Assembly: GCA_018715425.1 (NCBI GenBank)
Contig: DVLR01000109.1
Span: 1 to 7,354 of the forward strand
Direction: 5' to 3'
DNA length: 7,354 nt
From: Candidatus Merdenecus merdavium
Lineage (GTDB): Bacteria; Bacillota; Clostridia; Lachnospirales; Lachnospiraceae
The stretch's first letter is position 1, and every line of letters begins with the position of its first letter. This document shows, piece after piece, positions 1 through 5,523 of this stretch. The position numbers and the translations under genes were made by a program. The notes beneath the pieces were generated by a model. It saw only the letters and a program-made list of their open reading frames with translations, was not told the DNA's origin and did not search any database.

Positions 1-1067
1 GTGACTTTATAGATTACGATAATATTGATAAAGCACCAGAAGAAAGAGAAAGAGGTATCACAATCTCTACTTCTCACGTTGAGTATGAAACTGAAAATAG
101 ACATTACGCTCACGTAGACTGCCCAGGACATGCTGACTACGTTAAAAACATGATCACTGGTGCTGCACAGATGGATGGTGCTATCCTTGTTGTTGCTGCT
201 ACTGATGGTGTTATGGCTCAAACTAAAGAACATATCCTTCTTTCTCGTCAGGTAGGTGTACCTTATATCGTTGTTTTCATGAACAAGTGTGACATGGTAG
301 ACGACGAAGAGTTACTTGAATTAGTAGAAATGGAAATCAGAGAGTTATTAAATGAATACGAATTCCCAGGAGATGATACTCCAGTAATTCAAGGTTCTGC
401 TCTTAAAGCTCTTGAAGATCCAAGTAGTGCTTGGGGAGATAAAATCCTTGAGTTAATGGCAGCTGTAGATAGCTGGATCCCAGATCCACAACGTGCTACA
501 GATCAACCATTCCTTATGCCAGTAGAGGACGTTTTCTCTATTACAGGACGTGGTACAGTTGCAACTGGTAGAGTTGAACGTGGTGTTCTTCATGTTTCTG
601 ACGAAGTTGAAATCGTTGGTATCAAAGAAGAATCTCGTAAAGTTGTTGTAACAGGAATCGAAATGTTCCGTAAACTTCTTGATGATGCTCAAGCTGGAGA
701 TAACATCGGTGCTCTTCTTCGTGGTGTTCAAAGAGATGAAATCGAAAGAGGACAGGTTTTAGTTAAACCAGGTTCTATTACTTGCCACAAGAAATTTACA
801 GCTCAAGTTTACGTATTAACAAAAGACGAGGGTGGACGTCATACTCCATTCTTCAATAACTACAGACCACAGTTCTACTTCAGAACAACTGACGTAACTG
901 GTGTTATCGAATTACCAGCTGGTACAGAAATGTGTATGCCTGGAGATAACGTAGAAATGACTATCGAACTTATTCACCCAATCGCTATGGAGCAAGGTTT
1001 AGGTTTTGCTATTCGTGAAGGTGGACGTACAGTAGGATCAGGAAAAGTTGCTAAAGTTCTTGACTAA
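1..1067 (+). CDS. tuf: Elongation factor Tu, 3' part (N-terminus outside window)
   Basis: EF-Tu is the cytoplasmic GTPase that carries aminoacyl-tRNA to the ribosomal A site. The reading frame is open from the left edge (first whole codon at base 3) to TAA at 1065-1067, giving 354 residues. Visible landmarks are the switch I end (ERGITI), the G3 motif DCPGH at window residues 39-43, the G4 motif NKCD at 94-97 and the G5 motif SALK at 132-135. Domains 2 and 3 follow, with GRGTVATGRVERG, and the C-terminus is typical (GGRTVGSGKV near the end). Against E. coli EF-Tu the numbering is offset by 41, so about 41 residues, including the P-loop, lie upstream of the window. The first ATG in the window (150) is internal and must not be taken as the start. 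Usual context is the rpsL-rpsG-fusA-tuf operon, which would lie to the left but is not visible. A terminator follows directly. Confidence 0.98.
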   Translation, partial: DFIDYDNIDKAPEERERGITISTSHVEYETENRHYAHVDCPGHADYVKNMITGAAQMDGAILVVAATDGVMAQTKEHILLSRQVGVPYIVVFMNKCDMVDDEELLELVEMEIRELLNEYEFPGDDTPVIQGSALKALEDPSSAWGDKILELMAAVDSWIPDPQRATDQPFLMPVEDVFSITGRGTVATGRVERGVLHVSDEVEIVGIKEESRKVVVTGIEMFRKLLDDAQAGDNIGALLRGVQRDEIERGQVLVKPGSITCHKKFTAQVYVLTKDEGGRHTPFFNNYRPQFYFRTTDVTGVIELPAGTEMCMPGDNVEMTIELIHPIAMEQGLGFAIREGGRTVGSGKVAKVLD

Positions 1068-1111
1068 GTCGAGGAAAAGCAATCAATGTTGATCAATAGA
1101 TAATAGAAAAT

Positions 1112-1153
1112 GGGGCCGTCCCACTAAATAATTAGTGTGGTGGCTCCCTTTTT
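1112..1153 (+). terminator. Rho-independent terminator of tuf
   Basis: A GC-rich imperfect hairpin runs from GGGGCC at 1112 to GGCTCCC ending at 1148, with the inner helix CACTAA/TTAGTG around a short loop, and is followed by TTTTT (1149-1153). It begins 45 bases after the tuf stop, which is where the end of the tuf transcript is expected. The stem contains a few mismatches or bulges. Confidence 0.85.
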
Positions 1154-1157
1154 GCAC

Positions 1158-1193
1158 AAAAATAAATCCCAAGCTCCTAAAAGCAAGGGATTT
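1158..1193 (-). terminator. Rho-independent terminator of the minus-strand operon
   Basis: Read on the minus strand, AAATCCC (1187-1193) pairs with GGGATTT (1164-1170), with a partial inner GCT/AGC pairing, followed by ATTTTT (1158-1163). It begins 5 bases past the stop of the last lipoprotein gene and lies 4 bases from the end of the tuf terminator, so the two convergent units are closed back to back. Confidence 0.8.
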
Positions 1194-1198
1194 GTAGC

Positions 1199-2005
1199 TT
1201 ATAGAATGGTTTTGCCATCGAAGGACACAAGAACTTCCTCCATATAGAGAGAATAAGAATATAAAATATTATCTCCACTTTCGTATTCATCAATGTGAAA
1301 AGAATAATAGTTTTCCTCATCCAAAACAGTAATGCCATCAAAGACTATGGATAAAGAATGGTTGTTTTGAGGAGTAAGTTCATATTTATCAGCAATTAAA
1401 TCAGCGGCCTTCATGGTATCAATCCTATCTTCTATATCATCGGTAAACTTGCGTTCGTCAAAATAGTAATTGATCAGCTCTAAAGTTCTTGCTTTCGTAG
1501 CTTGCAAAAGAGCGTCCTTTTCTAATATTACCTGTAAAGTTGTGCTTTCAGCTGATTTTCCAGCTTCTAAAGAACTTTGATCCCTGAAAGCAATCCATTT
1601 CTTTTCGTTTTCTATCAGTAGAGATTCATCTTTGGAAGATAAGCTTTTTTTAAACAATTGATAGATTTTATTTAATTCATCATCCCAAGCTTTTAAAGCA
1701 TCTTCAAGAGTTACTTTTTTACTTACGGTATCAAGATCCTCTCTCGCTAAAGCATCTAAATGATAAGCGTATTGGAGGGTGCTTAAATACTTTTCTTTTT
1801 CTTGATTCGTAGATGGGAGCTTTTCTGCTTTCACTTCATTAGGGAAAAATGTTTCATCTTCTTCTGGAGATGTTTCTTTTTCGGTAGGAGCATCTTGCTC
1901 TACTTCTGGATCCGTTGATAAGGTTTTTTCTGATAAATGATTAGAGCAGCCAATGGTACTACTAGCCATCCCAAGTAATAAAAAATAAATGAGTATCTTT
2001 TTCAT
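1199..2005 (-). CDS. Putative lipoprotein, LprI/DUF1311-like (second of a tandem pair)
   Basis: This gene encodes 268 residues. A signal peptide with a hydrophobic stretch (residues 4-15) ends in TIGC, with Cys20 as the probable lipidated residue, so the product should be anchored outside the membrane. Residues 21-70 form a Glu/Ser/Thr-rich linker. Residues 72-180 are helical and carry AWDDELNKIY (106-115) and KWIAFRDQ (136-143). These match the WxxELNxxY...WixyRD pattern of the LprI/DUF1311 family, some members of which inhibit lysozyme. The family's usual paired cysteines are absent. Residues 195-268 look like a small beta-rich PepSY-like domain ending VSFDGKTIL. The start is fixed by AGGGGAG at 2012-2018, 6 bases before the ATG. 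It is the last gene of the minus-strand unit and a clear paralog of its upstream neighbour. Function is unknown; lysozyme inhibition is only a family-based guess. Confidence 0.85.
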   Translation of the reverse strand: MKKILIYFLLLGMASSTIGCSNHLSEKTLSTDPEVEQDAPTEKETSPEEDETFFPNEVKAEKLPSTNQEKEKYLSTLQYAYHLDALAREDLDTVSKKVTLEDALKAWDDELNKIYQLFKKSLSSKDESLLIENEKKWIAFRDQSSLEAGKSAESTTLQVILEKDALLQATKARTLELINYYFDERKFTDDIEDRIDTMKAADLIADKYELTPQNNHSLSIVFDGITVLDEENYYSFHIDEYESGDNILYSYSLYMEEVLVSFDGKTIL

Positions 2006-2074
2006 AGTGTTCTCCCCTTTAAGTTATATTACTAGTATATAACCCCCTGTATTTTGCTCCATATAATCATGGAT

Positions 2075-2956
2075 CTATTTTTCTTCTAATATTGTCCATT
2101 CACCAGTATCATAATTTTTCTCTGCAGAGAAAATCTTACTTCCATCCACAGTAACTAGTAGCTGTCCTAAGTATGAAACGTGGCTTGTGCCAGATTCATC
2201 AAGTATTAACCAGCTTAATCTAAAGTTATGATACTCTACGTCATCAATGGTAATGGTATCCTCATATCCATAACTTAATTGATTTCCCGTTGTCTCATCT
2301 ATGGTTCCTAACTTTTTTACCAATAGAAGCTCGGCCTCTATTGGTGTGATAGTATAGTTGCCAGTAGAAGAAATTTCGTAGTAACGATCGATTAAGGCTA
2401 AGGTTCTTTTCCTTGTAAAAATGGCATTAGTCATAGTAACTTCGTAGTGTTGTGTAGCACTACCTTCCATTTCATGACTAATAGCAGAAGCTTCCTGCTC
2501 TTTACTTTCTATCCATGCTAATTCCTCTTGTATGAGATCTTCTTTATCTTGATCATCTAAGATATCCATTAATAAATGGTAAATTTTATTTAATTCATTA
2601 TCCCAGGCTTCGTAAGTTTCATCGGCAGCCTTATCTATAGTGGGTTGGTCAGTAAAAGAAGTAACAGATTCTTCTAAATCATAAGCATACTGAAGAGAAT
2701 CTAAATAATCCTGTTTCGAAATTTTTTCAGTAGAAGGAACTTCGGTATTGCTAGTAGTACTCTCTTCAGATTCTGTCTCTTTACTGGTTTCCCTTTCTTC
2801 TTCTGATTCTAGTTCTGTACTTGTTTCAGACTCTACTGTCTCTATAGGATTTGTTTCTGGAATGGTGGTTTCTTCTCCACGATTGTTAGAACATCCTGTA
2901 AATACGGTGAGTAATCCAATGAGATATAGATATTTTAGTTTCCTAAGGTTTTTCAT
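2075..2956 (-). CDS. Putative lipoprotein, LprI/DUF1311-like (first of a tandem pair)
   Basis: The product has 293 residues. The signal peptide has a basic start (MKNLRKLK), a hydrophobic core and TVFTGC, with Cys22 the likely lipidation site. A very acidic Ser/Thr/Glu linker spans about 23-78. The helical core (84-193) carries AWDNELNKIY (117-126) and AWIESKEQ (147-154). The C-terminal beta-rich domain (about 205-293) contains LGQLLVTVDGSKIF and runs some 20 residues longer than in the paralog. The frame extends upstream to an ATG at 3043, but that would overlap the methyltransferase by 71 bases. The ATG at 2954-2956 follows a perfect AAGGAGG site and gives a proper signal peptide, so I use it. 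The gene starts 16 bases after the methyltransferase stop, so the two are probably co-transcribed. The WIxxRD motif of the family is degenerate here. Function is unknown. Confidence 0.85.
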   Translation of the reverse strand: MKNLRKLKYLYLIGLLTVFTGCSNNRGEETTIPETNPIETVESETSTELESEEERETSKETESEESTTSNTEVPSTEKISKQDYLDSLQYAYDLEESVTSFTDQPTIDKAADETYEAWDNELNKIYHLLMDILDDQDKEDLIQEELAWIESKEQEASAISHEMEGSATQHYEVTMTNAIFTRKRTLALIDRYYEISSTGNYTITPIEAELLLVKKLGTIDETTGNQLSYGYEDTITIDDVEYHNFRLSWLILDESGTSHVSYLGQLLVTVDGSKIFSAEKNYDTGEWTILEEK

Positions 2957-2959
2957 AAA

Positions 2960-2969
2960 CTTCCTCCTT
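2960..2969 (-). promoter_or_regulatory. Ribosome binding site deciding the lipoprotein start
   Basis: On the minus strand this reads AAGGAGGAAG. The GGAGG core (2963-2967) lies 6 bases before the ATG at 2954-2956. It supports the shorter 293-residue lipoprotein over the in-frame extension to 3043. It sits almost entirely in the 16-base gap after the methyltransferase stop codon. Confidence 0.88.
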
Positions 2970-2972
2970 CTT

Positions 2973-3833
2973 TTAGATAGCTTCGAAGCGGCCAGATGCC
3001 CCACATGGTAAAACAAGGTTATTGCTAGTAACAGGTAAACCAATTTCCTGGGAATCTATGATTCCCTCGTATTCTTTTAGTTCTGTGGATAGCATATAAG
3101 TTAGTACCGAAGGTGCAAGTCCTGTTGTATAGGAGTTTACTAAGAAAAAAAGAGGTTCATTACTTAAAATTTGTGTACAAAGTTTGATAAAGGAATGAAT
3201 GGATTCTTCGATCTTCCAGATTTCACCCTTTGGTCCTCTGCCATAGGAGGGAGGATCCATAATAATAGCATCGTATTTATTGCCACGACGTATTTCCCGT
3301 TCTACAAATTTTACGCAATCATCTACTAGCCAACGAATGGGAGCGTCTCCTAATCCAGAGGCAAGGGCATTTTCTTTCGCCCAATTCACCATTCCTTTTG
3401 AGGCATCAACATGAGTAACAGAGGCACCAGCTGCAGCAGCGGCAAGAGTTGCACCTCCTGTGTAGGCAAAAAGGTTTAATACCTTAATGGGTCTATTTGC
3501 CTGGGTAATTTTATTAGAAAACCAATCCCAGTTTGTTGCTTGTTCTGGGAATAGACCTGTATGTTTAAAACTAAAGGGTTTTAAATGGAAAGTCAAAGAT
3601 TTATAATGGATGGACCATTGCTTCGGTAGATCAAAAAACTCCCATTCTCCTCCACCTTTTGCGCTACGGTAATAATGTCCATTTGGTTGTTTCCAGCCTT
3701 GTTCTTTCTTCGGAGTATTCCAAATGACCTGAGGGTCTGGACGAACCAAAAGGTAATCTCCCCAACGTTCTAGTTTTTCTCCATTTGATGTATCTATCAC
3801 TTGATAATCTTTCCATTGATCAGCAATCCACAT
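2973..3833 (-). CDS. Class I SAM-dependent methyltransferase, RlmI/RlmK-like (COG1092 type)
   Basis: This is a 286-residue cytoplasmic enzyme expected to transfer a methyl group from S-adenosylmethionine, probably to rRNA. Residues 1-100 form the N-terminal part typical of this family (MWIADQWKDY, RWGDYLLVRPDPQ). The Rossmann-type domain shows motif I, VLNLFAYTGGATL, at 118-130, the acidic end of beta-2 (HVDAS, Asp143), and motif IV, DPPSYGRG, at 193-200. RlmI proper is about 400 residues with an N-terminal PUA domain; no such domain is present here, so this is the shorter family type and the target base is unknown. The frame reaches an ATG at 3863, but nothing resembling a binding site precedes it. 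The ATG at 3831-3833 has AAAGGTGA upstream and gives the usual family N-terminus. It is first in a unit with two lipoprotein genes, with a strong promoter upstream. Confidence 0.92.
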   Translation of the reverse strand: MWIADQWKDYQVIDTSNGEKLERWGDYLLVRPDPQVIWNTPKKEQGWKQPNGHYYRSAKGGGEWEFFDLPKQWSIHYKSLTFHLKPFSFKHTGLFPEQATNWDWFSNKITQANRPIKVLNLFAYTGGATLAAAAAGASVTHVDASKGMVNWAKENALASGLGDAPIRWLVDDCVKFVEREIRRGNKYDAIIMDPPSYGRGPKGEIWKIEESIHSFIKLCTQILSNEPLFFLVNSYTTGLAPSVLTYMLSTELKEYEGIIDSQEIGLPVTSNNLVLPCGASGRFEAI

Positions 3834-3837
3834 AATT

Positions 3838-3845
3838 TCACCTTT
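3838..3845 (-). promoter_or_regulatory. Ribosome binding site deciding the methyltransferase start
   Basis: AAAGGTGA on the minus strand has its AGGTG core (3839-3843) 5 bases before the ATG at 3831-3833. The alternative in-frame ATG at 3861-3863 has only GTGCCCCT in front of it, so the downstream start is preferred. Confidence 0.8.
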
Positions 3846-3911
3846 CTTGATACCTTGTCCCATAGGGGCACAGGTTATCTGACATATTCTTCTAAAATAG
3901 ATATAAAATCT

Positions 3912-3943
3912 CTTTATGATTATAACAATATGACTTTATGATT
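3912..3943. repeat. 10-bp direct repeat, 22-bp period, over the methyltransferase promoter
   Basis: CTTTATGATT occurs at 3912-3921 and again at 3934-3943 (AATCATAAAG on the minus strand). The starts are 22 bases apart, about two helical turns. One copy overlaps the -10 box and the other the -35 box of the minus-strand promoter. This would suit a tandem operator, but that role is inference. Confidence 0.55.
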
Positions 3944-3947
3944 GCAA
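3919..3947 (-). promoter_or_regulatory. Sigma-A-like promoter of the methyltransferase-lipoprotein unit
   Basis: On the minus strand there is a -35 box TTGCAA (3942-3947), a 17-base spacer and a perfect -10 box TATAAT (3919-3924). Transcription would start near 3912, leaving a leader of roughly 80 bases before the methyltransferase ATG. A 10-base direct repeat overlaps both boxes (see separate entry). Confidence 0.8.
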
Positions 3948-3987
3948 GACTGGTCTTTTGTAAGTGGACCTAGATTTCATGAATCTA

Positions 3988-4016
3988 TTGCTTTGAATGG
4001 TAGAATCGGATAAAAT
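3988..4016 (+). promoter_or_regulatory. Candidate promoter of the beta-hydroxyacid dehydrogenase gene
   Basis: TTGCTT (3988-3993) and TAAAAT (4011-4016) are separated by 17 bases. The -10 box matches 5 of 6 consensus bases and the -35 box only 3. It faces away from the methyltransferase promoter, and the two -35 boxes are 40 bases apart. The 8-base palindrome TTCATGAA (3976-3983) lies just upstream. Confidence 0.55.
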
Positions 4017-4073
4017 GATGTAAGATAACTAGAAACTTTATGAGAGTAAAATCATGGACTGGGAGGATATAAG

Positions 4074-4958
4074 ATGAAGAAGATAGGATTTGTAGGAGTA
4101 GGAATTATGGGTAAATCCATGGTGCGTAATTTAATAAAACAAGGATATGAAGTAACCATATATAACAGAACGAAATCCAAGGTAGAAGACGTTTTAAAAG
4201 AAGGAGTAAAATGGGCCCAAAGCGCTGGTGAGTGTGCGAAAGATAAAGAGGTAGTGATTACCATGGTAGGATATCCAAAAGATGTAGAAGAGGTGTACTT
4301 TGGTCATGGGGGTATCTTGGATCAGGCTATGCCATCTGCTTATCTTATCGATATGACTACTACAAGCCCACAATTATCTATTAGAATACATGAAGAAGCA
4401 AAAAAGAGAGGACTTCATAGTATAGATGCACCAGTAACAGGAGGAGACTCTGGAGCTAAAAATGCTGCTTTAACAATTTTAGTAGGTGGAGAAAAAGAAG
4501 ATTATAATACTTGTCTTCCGATTTTTAAAGCCATGGGTAGAAACATTGTATACCAAGGTTGCAGTGGTAGTGGGCAACATGCAAAAATGGCTAATCAAAT
4601 TGCTATTGCAGGGGCTCTTTCTGGCGTTTGTGAGGCTTTTACTTATGCTAAAAGGCAAGGGCTTGATCAAGAGACCGTTTTTCAGGCTATTTCCCAAGGA
4701 GCGGCAGGGAGTTCTCAGATGGAACAATTGGCACCGAAAATGTTTCGGGGAGATTTTGAACCAGGATTTTTTATGAAACATTTTATTAAAGATATGAAAA
4801 TAGCAATGGAATGTGCCAAAGAGAAAGGATTAGATTTAGGTGTTTTGCAGCAGGTATTATCCATGTGTGATGAATTAGCAGATGAGGGCAAAGGAAATTT
4901 AGGTACCCAATCCTTGATCCAATATTATCAAAAAGACAAACAAGATGACTGGGTATAA
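4074..4958 (+). CDS. NAD(P)-dependent beta-hydroxyacid dehydrogenase (GarR / 3-hydroxyisobutyrate dehydrogenase family)
   Basis: This 294-residue cytosolic oxidoreductase is full length for its family. The N-terminal Rossmann fold has the dinucleotide motif GVGIMG (8-13) and NRT (31-33) after the second strand, which in this family tends to indicate NADP(H) preference. The substrate motif DAPVTGGDSGAKNAALTILVGG-type block is at 118-139. The catalytic lysine is Lys171 in GSGQHAKMANQ (165-175), with Asn175 nearby, and FIKDMKIA (237-244) is in the all-helical C-terminal domain. Such enzymes reduce small 3-oxoacids such as tartronate semialdehyde, succinic semialdehyde or glyoxylate, or oxidise 3-hydroxyisobutyrate; the substrate cannot be told from sequence alone. 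The start is set by GGGAGG (4061-4066), 7 bases before the ATG. It is transcribed divergently from the methyltransferase, and no catabolic neighbours suggest a pathway. No terminator is seen before the tyrS promoter. Confidence 0.93.
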   Translation: MKKIGFVGVGIMGKSMVRNLIKQGYEVTIYNRTKSKVEDVLKEGVKWAQSAGECAKDKEVVITMVGYPKDVEEVYFGHGGILDQAMPSAYLIDMTTTSPQLSIRIHEEAKKRGLHSIDAPVTGGDSGAKNAALTILVGGEKEDYNTCLPIFKAMGRNIVYQGCSGSGQHAKMANQIAIAGALSGVCEAFTYAKRQGLDQETVFQAISQGAAGSSQMEQLAPKMFRGDFEPGFFMKHFIKDMKIAMECAKEKGLDLGVLQQVLSMCDELADEGKGNLGTQSLIQYYQKDKQDDWV

Positions 4959-4993
4959 TGGGAAAACAGATAGATAAAAATAAGAGATACCTC

Positions 4994-5021
4994 TTGACAG
5001 ATCAATGATCTATGATAAAAT
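4994..5021 (+). promoter_or_regulatory. Sigma-A-like promoter of the tyrS T-box transcript
   Basis: There is a perfect -35 box TTGACA (4994-4999), a 16-base spacer and TAAAAT (5016-5021, 5 of 6). Transcription would start near 5028. The spacer holds an 11-base inverted repeat, GATCA-A-TGATC (5000-5010). Confidence 0.82.
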
Positions 5022-5050
5022 ATAACTAATTTAATAGATGCATAACGAAG

Positions 5051-5070
5051 ATAGGTATAGAGATACCTAT
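5051..5070 (+). repeat. Perfect 8-bp hairpin at the 5' end of the T-box leader
   Basis: ATAGGTAT (5051-5058) and ATACCTAT (5063-5070) are perfect complements around a 4-base AGAG loop. It would lie about 25 bases from the predicted transcript start, before Stem I, and is not part of the standard T-box fold. It may stabilise the 5' end of the RNA. Confidence 0.65.
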
Positions 5071-5333
5071 TGGAGTATAAGATAAGAAAAGCGACGATAA
5101 GAAAGAGTACTTCTTAATGATCTATCCAGAAAGCTGCCGGTTGATGAAAGGCAGTTAGAAAGTAAGAAGGAATACGTCTTTGAGCTTCACACCAAACGGT
5201 AAGATCCAAGTAGGCTGTGACGGAATCCTGCACACGTTATAGTGCTAGAGTATAACCCGAAAATCATTGGAGTACTCGAAAAGGTAAACAATGTGAGTTG
5301 TTTATAAATTTAAGGTGGTAACACGAGATCATA

Positions 5334-5369
5334 CTCTCGTCCTTTAGAAATAGAGGACGGGAGTTTTTT
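5334..5369 (+). terminator. T-box-controlled intrinsic terminator
   Basis: CTCTCGTCCT (5334-5343) pairs with AGGACGGGAG (5354-5363), 10 base pairs including one G-U, followed by TTTTTT (5364-5369). Its 5' arm shares CTCG and CCT with the antiterminator, giving the expected either/or switch. Confidence 0.95.
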
Positions 5370-5370
5370 A

Positions 5371-5523
5371 ATACCCATTCTATCATAAAAAATAGATATG
5401 ATTGAAATCATGCATTTCTTTATCTTATAGATCTTGCTTTATTAGAGAATTAATACTGAGAAATAAAGAATTGGTATTAAGAATCTAAAAGATTCCAAAA
5501 AAAGTATAGAAAGAGGAAGAAAG
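5371..5523 (+). other. Long AT-rich spacer between T-box terminator and tyrS
   Basis: About 150 bases with no open reading frame of note. It contains the inverted repeat TTAATAC/GTATTAA (5450-5456/5474-5480) and a 6-bp hairpin, GAATCT-AAA-AGATTC (5481-5495), just before the tyrS binding site GAGGA (5513-5517). A weak candidate promoter, TTGAAA (5402-5407) and TATAGA (5426-5431) with an 18-base spacer, is possible, but AT-rich DNA yields such matches by chance. Confidence 0.4.

Larger units (their letters stand above)
5028..5370 (+). ncRNA. Tyrosine T-box riboswitch leader of tyrS
   Basis: This cis-acting leader senses the charging state of tRNA-Tyr. Stem I runs over about 5089-5187. Its specifier loop has AGTA (5106-5109) on the 5' side and GAA plus the specifier TAC (5173-5175, Tyr), followed by a purine, on the 3' side, closed above by CTTCTTA/TAAGAAG (5110-5116/5163-5169). 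A distal helix CTGCC/GGCAG (5134-5138/5150-5154) follows. TCACA/TGTGA (5187-5191/5216-5220) is probably Stem II, and GTTATA/TATAAC forms a further stem near 5237-5257. The T-box core AAGGTGGTAACACG is at 5312-5325, and its TGGT (5316-5319) complements the ACCA 3' end expected for tRNA-Tyr. The antiterminator pairs AAGG with CCTT (5341-5344) and CGAG (5324-5327) with CTCG (5336-5339), mutually exclusive with the terminator. The 5' end is inferred from the promoter. Confidence 0.95.

Noticed and set aside
453..731. Minus-strand 92-codon frame inside tuf
   Set aside because: It is antisense to a highly conserved gene, with Cys/Asn/Thr-rich nonsense composition and no initiation signals.
2034..2062. 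Possible separate promoter (TATACT) for the second lipoprotein gene
   Set aside because: No acceptable -35 box is found at 16-18 bases; the gap is only 69 bases, and co-transcription from upstream is simpler.
2748..3011. Plus-strand frame of 87 codons rich in Ser/Val
   Set aside because: It mirrors the acidic linker of the lipoprotein gene on the other strand, has no ribosome binding site and resembles no protein; it is a shadow of the repetitive linker.
4479..4781. Overlapping frames on both strands within the dehydrogenase gene (96 and 100 codons)
   Set aside because: They lie wholly inside a well-conserved gene, lack binding sites and have no recognisable composition; shadows.
4982..4995. 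AAGAG-ATAC-CTCTT hairpin after the dehydrogenase gene as its terminator
   Set aside because: It has only 5 base pairs, no following T-run and overlaps the -35 box of the tyrS promoter; not supported as a terminator.
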